A stretch of 11,145 nucleotides of DNA. It comes from Litorimonas sp039962885 (GTDB lineage: Bacteria; Pseudomonadota; Alphaproteobacteria; Caulobacterales; Maricaulaceae). The stretch's first letter is position 1; each line of letters starts with the position of its first letter. The notes under the pieces were generated by a model. That model was not told the DNA's origin, searched no databases, and worked only from the letters and a program-made list of their open reading frames with translations. The DNA lies in contig JBDVGI010000281.1 in the NCBI GenBank assembly GCA_039962885.1, forward strand, positions 1 through 11,145, given 5' to 3'. Below are positions 1-6,486 of this stretch, piece by piece. Both the position numbers and the translations under genes were made by a program.

Positions 1-533
1 ATATGATGGATATGCGCGTCTTTGATGTTCTAAAATTGGAAACAATTGAACCTGATCATTTACGCCCTACCCATAGAGAGTTTGCTCAATCTTACCAAAC
101 TAAAGGCTCGCGCGTAAAGCTTTGGAGAGATGTTGATCTTAGCCATAAAATTGCTGCTGGCGGTTATAATTCCACACCATCCGATTTGGTAATGTTAGGT
201 GCCGCTTGGCTAAATGATGACTTTATTCCTGCAAGCGTTCGGGAAGAGTTTTGGACACCGGTTGTACTTGCTAACGGTCAGGTGAATGAGCAAAATTATG
301 CTCTGGGTTTTCGCCGAGCATCTTGGCCCATCGAGGGTTTTGGGGATGTTACGCATTTTAATCATGGAGGTGTTTCCAAAGGCGCGCAGTGTTGGTTCAT
401 GATTGTCCCAGAACATGGTATGACTATCGCAATTTCAACTAACCGCCGGACAGATCAGTTTTTTGACTTTGCCGATGTATATGTAGATGTGTTGGACGCT
501 TTTTTGGCAGTAGGCGAATCGCAATCAGAATGA
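1..533 (+). CDS. Serine hydrolase of the beta-lactamase (class C / PBP-like) family, C-terminal part only
   Basis: The frame is open at the left edge, so the gene starts outside the window. The first ATG seen (base 3) is probably internal, because the residues after it (MRVFDVLKLETIEPDH) resemble the family's usual 'IFxPLGMxxTxxxH' segment, which lies well after the active-site serine. About 176 residues are visible. 'AAGGYNSTPSDLVMLGAAWLN' (51-71) matches the conserved 'AGGxxSTxxDLxxFxxxLL' stretch. 'FNHGGVSKGA' (119-128) is the H-x-G version of the third active-site motif, the KTG equivalent in this fold. The SxxK serine and YxN motif are upstream and cannot be checked. Members are periplasmic or membrane-attached esterases, peptidases or beta-lactamase relatives; the substrate cannot be told from this part. 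It converges on etfA with a hairpin between them. Confidence 0.8.
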   Translation, partial: MMDMRVFDVLKLETIEPDHLRPTHREFAQSYQTKGSRVKLWRDVDLSHKIAAGGYNSTPSDLVMLGAAWLNDDFIPASVREEFWTPVVLANGQVNEQNYALGFRRASWPIEGFGDVTHFNHGGVSKGAQCWFMIVPEHGMTIAISTNRRTDQFFDFADVYVDVLDAFLAVGESQSE

Positions 534-574
534 TTTTACTGGCCGTTCCTATATGGTACTTTTCTGGTATCAAA

Positions 575-608
575 AAACCCGCCACAGCGGTTAAGCGGTG
601 ACGGGTTT
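575..608 (-). terminator. Intrinsic terminator for etfBA, hairpin between convergent genes
   Basis: AAACCCG (575-581) pairs with CGGGTTT (602-608). The stem continues after one mismatch with CAC/GTG (583-585/598-600), then GC/GC (587-588/595-596), and closes on the loop GGTTAA. The A-run at 572-577 becomes a U-run after the hairpin in - strand transcripts, so it suits termination of etfA about 60 bases after its stop. On the + strand only TTT follows directly, so it is a weaker terminator for the serine hydrolase gene. Confidence 0.7.
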
Positions 609-667
609 GGGAGTTTTATAATAGAAGTGCTTTGTAAACCGTTAGGTTTAAAGCGGTTTAAGCGGTG
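586..667. repeat. Two near-identical direct copies of AGCGGTT(T)AAGCGGTG
   Basis: Copy 1 is 586-600 and copy 2 is 652-667. They are identical except for one extra T in copy 2. Copy 1 forms the loop and inner stem of the terminator hairpin. Copy 2 lies just before the etfA stop codon and its CGGTTTA (654-660) can also pair with TAAACCG (635-641), giving a second, weaker hairpin with a 12-base loop. The function is unknown; it could be a local duplication of terminator sequence. Confidence 0.6.
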
Positions 668-669
668 TC

Positions 670-1611
670 TTAAATTCCTGCTTTTGTCAGCTCAGCTTCA
701 AATTCTGGTAGTGCTTTGAACAGGTCTGCAACGAGGCCATAATCTGCGACTTGGAAAATCGGAGCGTCTTCGTCTTTATTGATAGCAACGATGACTTTAC
801 TGTCTTTCATTCCAGCCAAATGTTGGATAGCGCCTGAAATTCCAACAGCGATATATAAGTCTGGTGCAACGGCCTTACCTGTTTGGCCAACTTGCCAGTC
901 ATTCGGGACAAAACCTGCATCAACGGCTGCGCGTGATGCGCCCATAGCTGCGCTAAGTTTATCGGCGATGCCTTCGAGTAACTTAAAGTTTTCGCCGCTG
1001 CCCATGCCGCGTCCGCCAGACACAACGGTCTTAGCAGCTGTCAATTCAGGGCGATCAGACTTGGATAATTCTTCACTGATATATTCTGCTTTGAACGGGC
1101 CAGACGGCGCATCCAAAGACTCGATAGAGGCGCTTCCCCCGTCTTGCGCAGAGGCAAAAGCCGTTGTCCGCACGGTGACGCATTTTTTGGCATCAGTCGA
1201 TTGCACAGTCGCCATAGCGTTACCCGCATAGATTGGACGAATAAATGTATCTGCGCTCTCTACGCCCGTAACAGATGAAATTTGCTGCACATCGAGCTTG
1301 GCGGCAACACGCGGCATGTAATTTTTATGCGTTGTTGTATCTGGCGCTAGAACCGCGTCATAGCCGTTCATTAGCGGGACAATCACAGCTTCCATGCTCT
1401 CGGCGAGTTGGCGGGTTAGGCTGTTATGTTCGACAGTCAGAACTTTGCGAACGCCTGAGATTTTCGCCGCAGCAGCGGCCACATCGCCTGCGCCATTGCC
1501 TGCAACTAGAATGTCAATATCCCCGCCCATAGCGGCTGCGGCTGTGACGGTTTTATGTGTTGTATCTTTGAGTTCAGTATTATTATGTTCTGCAACAACA
1601 AGAATAGCCAT
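670..1611 (-). CDS. etfA: Electron transfer flavoprotein alpha subunit
   Basis: This is the FAD-binding subunit of the soluble ETF heterodimer, which takes electrons from acyl-CoA and other dehydrogenases and passes them to ETF-quinone oxidoreductase. At 313 residues the length is normal for the family. The N-terminal ETF domain starts 'MAILVVAEHNN'. The FAD domain shows 'SGGRGMGSGENF' (198-209), 'QVGQTGKAVAPDLYIAVGIS' (240-259) and 'GAIQHLAGMKDSKVIVAINKD' around 260-280, which match the alpha-subunit FAD signature. The ATG at 1611-1609 shares its A with the TAA of etfB (TAATG), with GGGAG a few bases upstream inside etfB, so translation is probably coupled and the start is secure. A terminator hairpin follows. 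No ETF-quinone oxidoreductase or dehydrogenase gene is in the window. Confidence 0.97.
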   Translation of the reverse strand: MAILVVAEHNNTELKDTTHKTVTAAAAMGGDIDILVAGNGAGDVAAAAAKISGVRKVLTVEHNSLTRQLAESMEAVIVPLMNGYDAVLAPDTTTHKNYMPRVAAKLDVQQISSVTGVESADTFIRPIYAGNAMATVQSTDAKKCVTVRTTAFASAQDGGSASIESLDAPSGPFKAEYISEELSKSDRPELTAAKTVVSGGRGMGSGENFKLLEGIADKLSAAMGASRAAVDAGFVPNDWQVGQTGKAVAPDLYIAVGISGAIQHLAGMKDSKVIVAINKDEDAPIFQVADYGLVADLFKALPEFEAELTKAGI

Positions 1612-2360
1612 TAGATCACTCCCGCTTCGTTTTTCAATTTATCAACCAAGGTGGCTGCATCTTCGACTTTGATACCGGCAGCACGGGCCGCAGGTTCCGT
1701 CACTTTGAGCGTTTTAAGACGCGGTGCTGTGTCGACATCAAAATCAGATGGTGTTTTGGCATCAATAGGTTTTTTCTTTGCTTTCATGATGTTCGGCAAA
1801 GAGGCGTAGCGCGGTTCATTTAGGCGCAAATCCGTTGTGATGATTGCAGGCATTTGCAGTTTTACTGTCTGAAGGCCGCCATCGACTTCCTTGACAACGC
1901 TGACTGTATCGTCGCTCAATTCTATTGAATTAGCCGCTGAGCCAATCGGACGATCTAGCAAGGCTGCGAGCATGCCGCCTGTCGCGCCGTAATCATTATC
2001 AATGGCTTGCTTACCCAAGATGATTAAGTCTGCGCCTTCGGCTTCGGCAACACCCTTAAGGATTTTGGCGATAGCTAGCGGTTCTAAATCATCATCGGTT
2101 TGCACATGAACGCCGCGGTCCATGCCCATAGCCAGGCCTGTACGGATTGTTTCTTGAGCTTTTGCAGGTCCAATGGACACAACAATTGTCTCAGTCGCAG
2201 TTCCAGCTTCTTGCAATTTCACAGCCTGTTCGACGGAAATTTCATCAAAAGGGTTCATAGACATTTTGACATTTGCCAAATCAACACCAGATTGATCGGA
2301 TTTCACCCGTGCTTTGACATTGTAGTCAAGCACGCGCTTGACGGGGACGAGAACTTTCAT
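1611..2360 (-). CDS. etfB: Electron transfer flavoprotein beta subunit
   Basis: This is the partner of EtfA; it binds AMP and carries the loop that docks on dehydrogenases. It has 249 residues when started at the ATG at 2360, giving 'MKVLVPVKRVLDYN', the usual N-terminus. GGAG (2370-2373) sits 9 bases upstream, whereas an in-frame ATG nine codons earlier (2387) has no such support and adds residues the family lacks. Visible motifs are 'NPFDEISVEQAVKL' (36-49), 'DLIILGKQAIDNDYGATG' (111-128), the beta-subunit signature 'VVKEVDGGLQTVKLQMPAII' (155-174), and the recognition loop 'RYASLPNIMKAKKK' (184-197). In mitochondrial ETF the lysines after this loop are methylated; bacterial relatives may do the same. 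It is the first gene of the etfBA operon. Confidence 0.97.
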   Translation of the reverse strand: MKVLVPVKRVLDYNVKARVKSDQSGVDLANVKMSMNPFDEISVEQAVKLQEAGTATETIVVSIGPAKAQETIRTGLAMGMDRGVHVQTDDDLEPLAIAKILKGVAEAEGADLIILGKQAIDNDYGATGGMLAALLDRPIGSAANSIELSDDTVSVVKEVDGGLQTVKLQMPAIITTDLRLNEPRYASLPNIMKAKKKPIDAKTPSDFDVDTAPRLKTLKVTEPAARAAGIKVEDAATLVDKLKNEAGVI

Positions 2361-2369
2361 GCGATTTCG

Positions 2370-2373
2370 CTCC
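2370..2373 (-). promoter_or_regulatory. Ribosome binding site deciding the etfB start
   Basis: GGAG on the - strand, 9 bases before the ATG at 2360. It supports this ATG over the upstream in-frame ATG at 2387. Confidence 0.7.
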
Positions 2374-2412
2374 AATAAGTTAAGCAAGGTTTATCTTGCA
2401 GGATTTAATGAC

Positions 2413-2441
2413 TTTATGTGCTATTTTGTCGAGTGTTTCAA
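2413..2441 (-). promoter_or_regulatory. Candidate sigma-70 type promoter of etfBA
   Basis: On the - strand TTGAAA (2441-2436) is followed after 17 bases by CATAAA (2418-2413). The first matches the -35 consensus at 5 of 6 bases and the second the -10 consensus at 4 of 6, with ideal spacing. The predicted leader is roughly 45-50 bases. It lies in the 174-bp gap after the lipoprotein gene, so etfBA is probably a separate transcript. This rests on pattern match only. Confidence 0.4.
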
Positions 2442-2534
2442 TAGGACAAGTTTGCACGTTTAATTACATTTTCGTTTGTTATGGTTAGGTCGTCAGGGTC
2501 TACACTATTTTTCATACCAGTTCGGAAAACATAG

Positions 2535-4142
2535 CTATTCGTCTGTTTTGGAATCTTGTCGCGCCGAAAAGCCGACATCTTCTGGCGATAGGGTTTCCAT
2601 GTTTTCAAATCTGGATAAAGCTAAAGGCGTTGGCGGGTTAAGCTGTACAGTCAAAGTTCCGCCATCATCAATAAAATTCATAAATGCGCGGCCTAACTGA
2701 CTTACAATATCTTTTTCAACTTCATTACGTGTGGCTAACGGTGCAAAGGCCAAAGCCGCGCGCATTTCCCGTTTTACGGCATTAATATCTTTCTCGCGTA
2801 TTTGTGCCGCGAGGCCCAGACCGCGTTCAACAATGGAGTTATCTTCAAGGCTTAGGGTTAGGCCATTGATGTTTAGATTATTCAAAATATTGTCTATATC
2901 CGTTGTGTCTTCATCGACACCTAACTCTTCTAACACTTTCAAGCCAGAGGTTTCATAGGTATAATTCAGGCGAAATCCATCGGCCAGATCTAAGATGCCA
3001 TCTTTCACTTCGGCTGTGTCATTGGCTTTATCCAATATAGTGGTTTGTGAGCTTTTGAAGGTCAAGGTATCAAAATTGAGCTGACTTATGGTGTTAGCAA
3101 TTTGGTTGGAAGCATTAATGTTTGTGTCTTTGATTTTGATTGTCATCGGAGCAAGGACTTGTGCGATTGTTGTTATATCGCCCTTGACGCTCGCTTGGGC
3201 TTCTATCTTCGAAATATCGATGTTCATATCAGCGCTATCAAACACAAAACCTTCTATATTGATGGAATCGTAAGGCTTCTCATACGGATTAAGCCCTGAT
3301 AAAAGCGTGGCAAGGCTTGGCTGAGCTCCGTTTGCGCTAGAGACAAAGCTTTTGGCCAAGTCTTTGAAATTGTAATCACGCGCAGAGAAGCTTTTTAACG
3401 TCATGACCGAGGCGATATCTGAAGTCGATGAAAGTAAGCTGAAATCAAAGTTTTCAAGTTTCATATCCGCCCGTTGAGTGTCTTCGTCCAACCCCCAAAC
3501 AAGTTGGTCAATCGTACCTGTTAGCCCTTCAGCGGTTATGTCAGCAGTTTTCATTGAAAGTGCGCCAAAACCAAATTTGGCGTCTTCCCCAAAGTCAAGG
3601 CTGATATCTTCGTTTAAGTTTTCGAGGCTTTTAATAATGGCTTTGGCTGTGTCTGCTGTAGGTCTTGCAAGGCTCATGGCATCGACCTTTAGGCTCACAC
3701 CGTTGCCAGATAAGGAAAATCCTTCAAAATCGGCCCTGTCAAATGTGGCGTTGCCATCTTCCATACGGACGCCAAAAAACTGAGCTTTCTCGATTGTAAT
3801 CTCGCCGTCTTCAGACGTGTTTTGCATGTTGGTGAAGACGTAATTGCCGTTGCTTCCGCTGTGTTGTTCCCAGAAAAGTTCGTCCGAATTTGATTCGCTC
3901 AGGCCTAGAGCCGCCAAGGCATTTTGCGCGTCTGCGTTATCAATTTTGCGGTTGGGGATGGCAAAATGTCTTGCGAAAACCTTATCGGATAAGCGTGATA
4001 AGCATAATGGTGCAGTTTCTGCTGAAATTACTGGATTGCCCCCCTTGTCCTTTGGCCCACAAGCCCCCATCATTAAGGCTGCTACAATGCAGGTGGCACT
4101 TACGCTAGAACGCAAATGTTTAGACGAGAAAATCGTAGTCAT
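2535..4142 (-). CDS. Large lipoprotein of unknown function, beta-rich and AsmA-like in texture
   Basis: I do not recognise the family. I chose the ATG at 4142 (535 residues) because AAGGA lies 8 bases upstream and the protein then opens with a lipoprotein signal: 'MTTIFSSKHLRS', a hydrophobic stretch, and the lipobox 'MGAC' with the lipidated Cys at 28. The frame runs 44 codons further upstream, but that part overlaps the divergent peptidase gene and would bury the signal peptide. The mature protein is acidic. It has repeated short segments of the type 'I.. .GF.. . .A. . .I', for example 'IEKAQFFGVRMEDGNATFDR' and 'INIEGFVFDSADMNIDISKI', ending in 'GGTLTVQLNPPTPLAL'. This texture resembles AsmA/YdgA-like beta-repeat envelope proteins, but I see no diagnostic motif. 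It is probably anchored in the outer or inner membrane facing the periplasm. No clear terminator follows it. Confidence 0.7.
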   Translation of the reverse strand: MTTIFSSKHLRSSVSATCIVAALMMGACGPKDKGGNPVISAETAPLCLSRLSDKVFARHFAIPNRKIDNADAQNALAALGLSESNSDELFWEQHSGSNGNYVFTNMQNTSEDGEITIEKAQFFGVRMEDGNATFDRADFEGFSLSGNGVSLKVDAMSLARPTADTAKAIIKSLENLNEDISLDFGEDAKFGFGALSMKTADITAEGLTGTIDQLVWGLDEDTQRADMKLENFDFSLLSSTSDIASVMTLKSFSARDYNFKDLAKSFVSSANGAQPSLATLLSGLNPYEKPYDSINIEGFVFDSADMNIDISKIEAQASVKGDITTIAQVLAPMTIKIKDTNINASNQIANTISQLNFDTLTFKSSQTTILDKANDTAEVKDGILDLADGFRLNYTYETSGLKVLEELGVDEDTTDIDNILNNLNINGLTLSLEDNSIVERGLGLAAQIREKDINAVKREMRAALAFAPLATRNEVEKDIVSQLGRAFMNFIDDGGTLTVQLNPPTPLALSRFENMETLSPEDVGFSARQDSKTDE

Positions 4143-4150
4143 AAGTGAGA

Positions 4151-4155
4151 TCCTT
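4151..4155 (-). promoter_or_regulatory. Ribosome binding site deciding the lipoprotein start
   Basis: AAGGA on the - strand, 8 bases before the ATG at 4142. It lies in the 40-bp gap between the two divergent start codons and supports starting the protein directly at its lipoprotein signal peptide. Confidence 0.65.
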
Positions 4156-4182
4156 TTGAAACTTGGCACACAGAATACTAAC

Positions 4183-4914
4183 ATGCTAGGTAAGCTCGTC
4201 AAACAAAGTTTTCCTTTGCGAGATAAGGATGACCCTCGACTTTTATATGTTTTGTCAGACCGCGCAAAACGCATTTCTTTACGTGTAAAAAACGCAGACC
4301 GTGAGGTTCATGTCGTCGTGCCAGGGCTGCGAGCTTTTAAAAAGGCACAAAGCTTTGCACGCGAGCAACGCGATTGGATTAACGTGCAGCTCGAAAACTT
4401 GCCTGCGCCCCAACCCTTCATTCCGGGGCAAGATATCCTCTATCAAGGCCAAAAATTCCGATTAGTGTCACCTCCGAGCCGCGCGCGCGCGCATATCGTG
4501 CCAGAAAATCACAAAATTGTCGTGCCATCGCCAGATGCTGAGAGTTTTTCAGGACGTGTGCGCCGTTTGCTTATTCGAGAGGCGAGAGCGGAGCTAGAGG
4601 CCGCGAGCCACCATTATGCTGATAAGCTTGGAAAGACAGTGGGCAAGATTAGTGTGCGCGATACGGCATCACGTTGGGGTTCATGCATTACGCGCAATGG
4701 GGAGGGACATATTTCTTACAGTTGGCGCCTCATTTGCGCGCCGCCATATGTGCTAGACTATGTCGCAGCTCATGAATGTGCGCACATGATTGAAGCCAAC
4801 CATAGTCAAGATTTTTGGGATGTATGTGATAGTATTTTTGATGATGTGAAATCAGCCAAAAAATGGCTACGCGATAACGGCTCTATTTTGCACGCTGTCG
4901 GAGCAGATTTTTGA
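4183..4914 (+). CDS. YgjP-type zinc metallopeptidase (M48-related, SprT-like fold)
   Basis: This is a predicted soluble zinc-dependent peptidase of 243 residues from the ATG at 4183. The zinc site is clear: 'AAHECAHMIEANHSQDFW' holds HExxH (H197, E198, H201) and a third histidine ligand (H207). Upstream are the family's 'ASRWGSC' (162-168), the 'ISYSWRL' strand (177-183) and an N-terminal beta domain starting 'RAKRISLRVKNADREVHVVV' (28-47). The frame extends upstream to 3844, but that part runs antisense through the divergent lipoprotein gene and has no family-like residues. No good ribosome binding site precedes 4183, so the exact start is less sure and leaderless translation is possible. 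The physiological substrate of this family is not established. The gene ends in its own terminator. Confidence 0.85.
   Translation: MLGKLVKQSFPLRDKDDPRLLYVLSDRAKRISLRVKNADREVHVVVPGLRAFKKAQSFAREQRDWINVQLENLPAPQPFIPGQDILYQGQKFRLVSPPSRARAHIVPENHKIVVPSPDAESFSGRVRRLLIREARAELEAASHHYADKLGKTVGKISVRDTASRWGSCITRNGEGHISYSWRLICAPPYVLDYVAAHECAHMIEANHSQDFWDVCDSIFDDVKSAKKWLRDNGSILHAVGADF
4480..4496. repeat. Alternating purine-pyrimidine tract, mostly (CG)n
   Basis: Bases 4480-4492 are strictly alternating C and G, followed by ATAT, giving 17 alternating bases inside the peptidase gene (coding for an Arg-Ala-Arg-Ala-His stretch). Such tracts can adopt Z-DNA and are prone to slippage; a one-unit (2-bp) change would shift the frame. 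Confidence 0.5.
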
Positions 4915-4945
4915 CGGCTATATTGCTATAGCCGTCATGATTTTT
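4912..4945 (+). terminator. Intrinsic terminator of the peptidase gene, overlapping its stop codon
   Basis: A perfect 11-bp stem, TGACGGCTATA (4912-4922) with TATAGCCGTCA (4927-4937), has the tetraloop TTGC and is followed by TGATTTTT. The first three bases of the stem are the TGA stop codon of the peptidase gene. On the - strand the hairpin is followed by A residues, not U, so it is directional. It may still act as a 3'-end stabiliser for the convergent DM13 gene, which stops at 4956. Confidence 0.85.
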
Positions 4946-4955
4946 ATGAATTTAT

Positions 4956-5441
4956 TTATGATCCGTAGCTTGCGGATTTAAGCGTTGCGATTCCTAAAGG
5001 AACACTGAACTTTTCACACCATATATAGGCTTCTGTGAAATCTGCTGGGTTCATATTTGCTGGAATAGCGTAGCTTTGCGCGCCTTTAGTATTTCCTAAT
5101 GGCCCTAATTTGTTTTCGACTTTATATTCGCCATTATTGCCAAGGGCAACAACAGGGTCTGGTGCGCCATCAAGGAAGAAAGCGTCGTCGAGCATGAGGT
5201 GATATCCGCCGTCTTTTTTGACGATTGAGACGCCGCCATTTGTGACGTGGTCACTACGACCAGAAAACGTACCGATTGAAACAGGTGTCGCTTCTGTTAC
5301 AGCTGCGACAACTTTTTCTGCAGTTTCAGTGTTTACGACTGTTTCAGGGGTGATGTCTTTTACAGCGTCATTTGAACAAGCTGTGGCTATAAGAGCCGCA
5401 GCCGTTAAGCCTGCAATTTTAAGTGTTGATAATGTTGACAT
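4956..5441 (-). CDS. DM13-domain lipoprotein
   Basis: This is a predicted lipid-anchored periplasmic protein of 161 residues with one DM13 domain, a fold proposed to take part in electron transfer through a conserved cysteine. The signal is 'MSTLSTLKIAGLTAAALIA' followed by 'TAC', with the lipidated Cys at 22. A Thr/Glu/Val-rich linker follows. The domain then runs from 'GTFSGRSDHVTNGGVSIV' (57-74), through 'DPVVALG' (95-101), 'GPLGNTKGAQSYAIP' (113-127) and 'AYIWCEKFSVPLGIATL' (138-154), where Cys142 is the conserved one. An in-frame ATG three codons earlier (5450) abuts the Shine-Dalgarno sequence directly, so I prefer 5441, where AAGGA is 9 bases away. It is divergent from a secreted-protein gene and convergent with the peptidase gene. 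The partner redox protein is not apparent. Confidence 0.85.
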   Translation of the reverse strand: MSTLSTLKIAGLTAAALIATACSNDAVKDITPETVVNTETAEKVVAAVTEATPVSIGTFSGRSDHVTNGGVSIVKKDGGYHLMLDDAFFLDGAPDPVVALGNNGEYKVENKLGPLGNTKGAQSYAIPANMNPADFTEAYIWCEKFSVPLGIATLKSASYGS

Positions 5442-5450
5442 GAATGCCAT

Positions 5451-5455
5451 TCCTT
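5451..5455 (-). promoter_or_regulatory. Ribosome binding site deciding the DM13 lipoprotein start
   Basis: AAGGA on the - strand touches the ATG at 5450 but lies 9 bases from the ATG at 5441. The second spacing is functional, so the shorter protein is favoured. Confidence 0.6.
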
Positions 5456-5504
5456 TACTTTGATGATTTTAATAAGCGCTTTTGAAGAGGTTACATAAAA
5501 TAAT

Positions 5505-5534
5505 TTGATAGGCTTATTTAATGTCGGATAAAGT
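5505..5534 (+). promoter_or_regulatory. Weak candidate promoter of the secreted-protein gene
   Basis: TTGATA (5505-5510), 18 bases, then TAAAGT (5529-5534). Its -10 covers the same bases as the -10 of the opposing candidate, so the two could not be occupied at once. Pattern match only, in AT-rich DNA where chance matches are common. Confidence 0.25.
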
Positions 5535-5558
5535 AAATACATAAATTATTAATGTCAA
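5530..5558 (-). promoter_or_regulatory. Candidate promoter of the DM13 lipoprotein gene
   Basis: A perfect -35 TTGACA (5558-5553) is followed after 17 bases by TACTTT (5535-5530), which keeps the three most conserved -10 positions (T, A and final T). The leader would be about 80 bases. Confidence 0.45.
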
Positions 5559-5583
5559 ATCCTAAAACTTGCTTCAAAGAGAT

Positions 5584-6477
5584 ATGTTATCTTGCCTAAA
5601 TATGATGTGGAAATCACGAATATTAATGGGTGCATGTGCTTGCGTTGGGCTGACCAATGGCCTGCTGCATTTGTCCTATGCAGATGCCACAGACCGTCCA
5701 TTTTTTAGTGCTCAGGCGCTTGTTATTGTCGTTGCAGCCAGTGAAGATGAGAGCAATGGCGGTGTCGCGCCGATTGCAGTTGATTTCGCCCTTTTAACGC
5801 CAAGCTCTAGTGGCAACGCCGCGCCTGACCTTATTGGAGTGGATGGATTTGTATTTAACCAAAATAGCGGTTTCGATGCAGGGCATGACTTTTCAGGCGG
5901 AGCTACGCGTTTGGAGATTGAAAATCAGGTTGATGGCGGACGTTTTAACAATGGCGGTGGAGATGCGGATTATCTCGAGGCTAATGATACGCTGACGAGC
6001 TTTGGCTTAGATAGTGACGCAGACGTAACGACATTTCGTTCCCGCAGCCTATCGCGTTTCTTAGTTGCCTCAAATGCGCCATTTGATGTTTTTGCACAAG
6101 CGAGCAACCTCACAACGTCAGGCGATTTTACGAGTATGGATTACAGCAATATTGGTTTTCTCCCGCGCTTAAATACAAGCGGCGGTAGCGGAGCTGGGCG
6201 TTACGGGGATCGGGCGCAAAATCCATCTATTGGCGGGGGCGGGATTGATACGAGCTTAAATGACTTAGGCGATATTAGCTCTGGCCCGACAAAAATGTTC
6301 GATGGTGGCCGCCGTACAGCGCAATTATCGGGAACAATTTTAGAGCAATCTGTGTCTTTTAATATCCGCTACGCTTTAGCGGCTAGCGAAAATGGTAGCT
6401 CAGTAAATAGCTATGATTTCTCGCAGGGTGTTGGGACAATCGGGGCCGATGTTACTTACACGGTTTATACGCCGTAA
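5584..6477 (+). CDS. Secreted protein of unknown function, Gly/Ser/Asn/Asp-rich
   Basis: I do not recognise the family. From the ATG at 5584 it has 297 residues. It begins with a signal peptide containing 'MMWKSRILMG', a hydrophobic core and a likely signal peptidase I site after 'HLSYA' (residue 33). The start is uncertain: in-frame TTG (5569) and ATGs at 5602, 5605 and 5626 also exist, and none has a strong ribosome binding site. The mature part is rich in small and polar residues, with few charged residues and no cysteine, for example 'NNGGGDADYLEANDTLTSFG' and 'GGSGAGRYGDRAQNPSIGGG'. The C-terminus alternates polar and hydrophobic residues, 'SFNIRYALA' and 'GADVTYTVYTP', as in beta-sandwich pilin or adhesin-type proteins. 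A surface or extracellular role is inferred. It stops 9 bases before the convergent PBP gene stop, with no clear terminator. Confidence 0.7.
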   Translation: MLSCLNMMWKSRILMGACACVGLTNGLLHLSYADATDRPFFSAQALVIVVAASEDESNGGVAPIAVDFALLTPSSSGNAAPDLIGVDGFVFNQNSGFDAGHDFSGGATRLEIENQVDGGRFNNGGGDADYLEANDTLTSFGLDSDADVTTFRSRSLSRFLVASNAPFDVFAQASNLTTSGDFTSMDYSNIGFLPRLNTSGGSGAGRYGDRAQNPSIGGGGIDTSLNDLGDISSGPTKMFDGGRRTAQLSGTILEQSVSFNIRYALAASENGSSVNSYDFSQGVGTIGADVTYTVYTP

Positions 6478-6486
6478 AATAAGGAC

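Noticed and set aside
779..1672. Open frames on the + strand (779-1231, 1394-1672) opposite etfA and etfB
   Set aside because: They are antisense shadows of two well-recognised genes, with no family-like residues or ribosome binding sites.
3844..4182. Upstream in-frame extension of the peptidase gene on the + strand
   Set aside because: It runs antisense through the lipoprotein gene's signal peptide and N-terminus, and the YgjP family does not have such an extension. The family-like sequence begins soon after 4183.
4143..4274. 44-codon N-terminal extension of the large lipoprotein
   Set aside because: It would place the lipoprotein signal peptide internally and overlap the peptidase coding region. 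A good ribosome binding site supports 4142.
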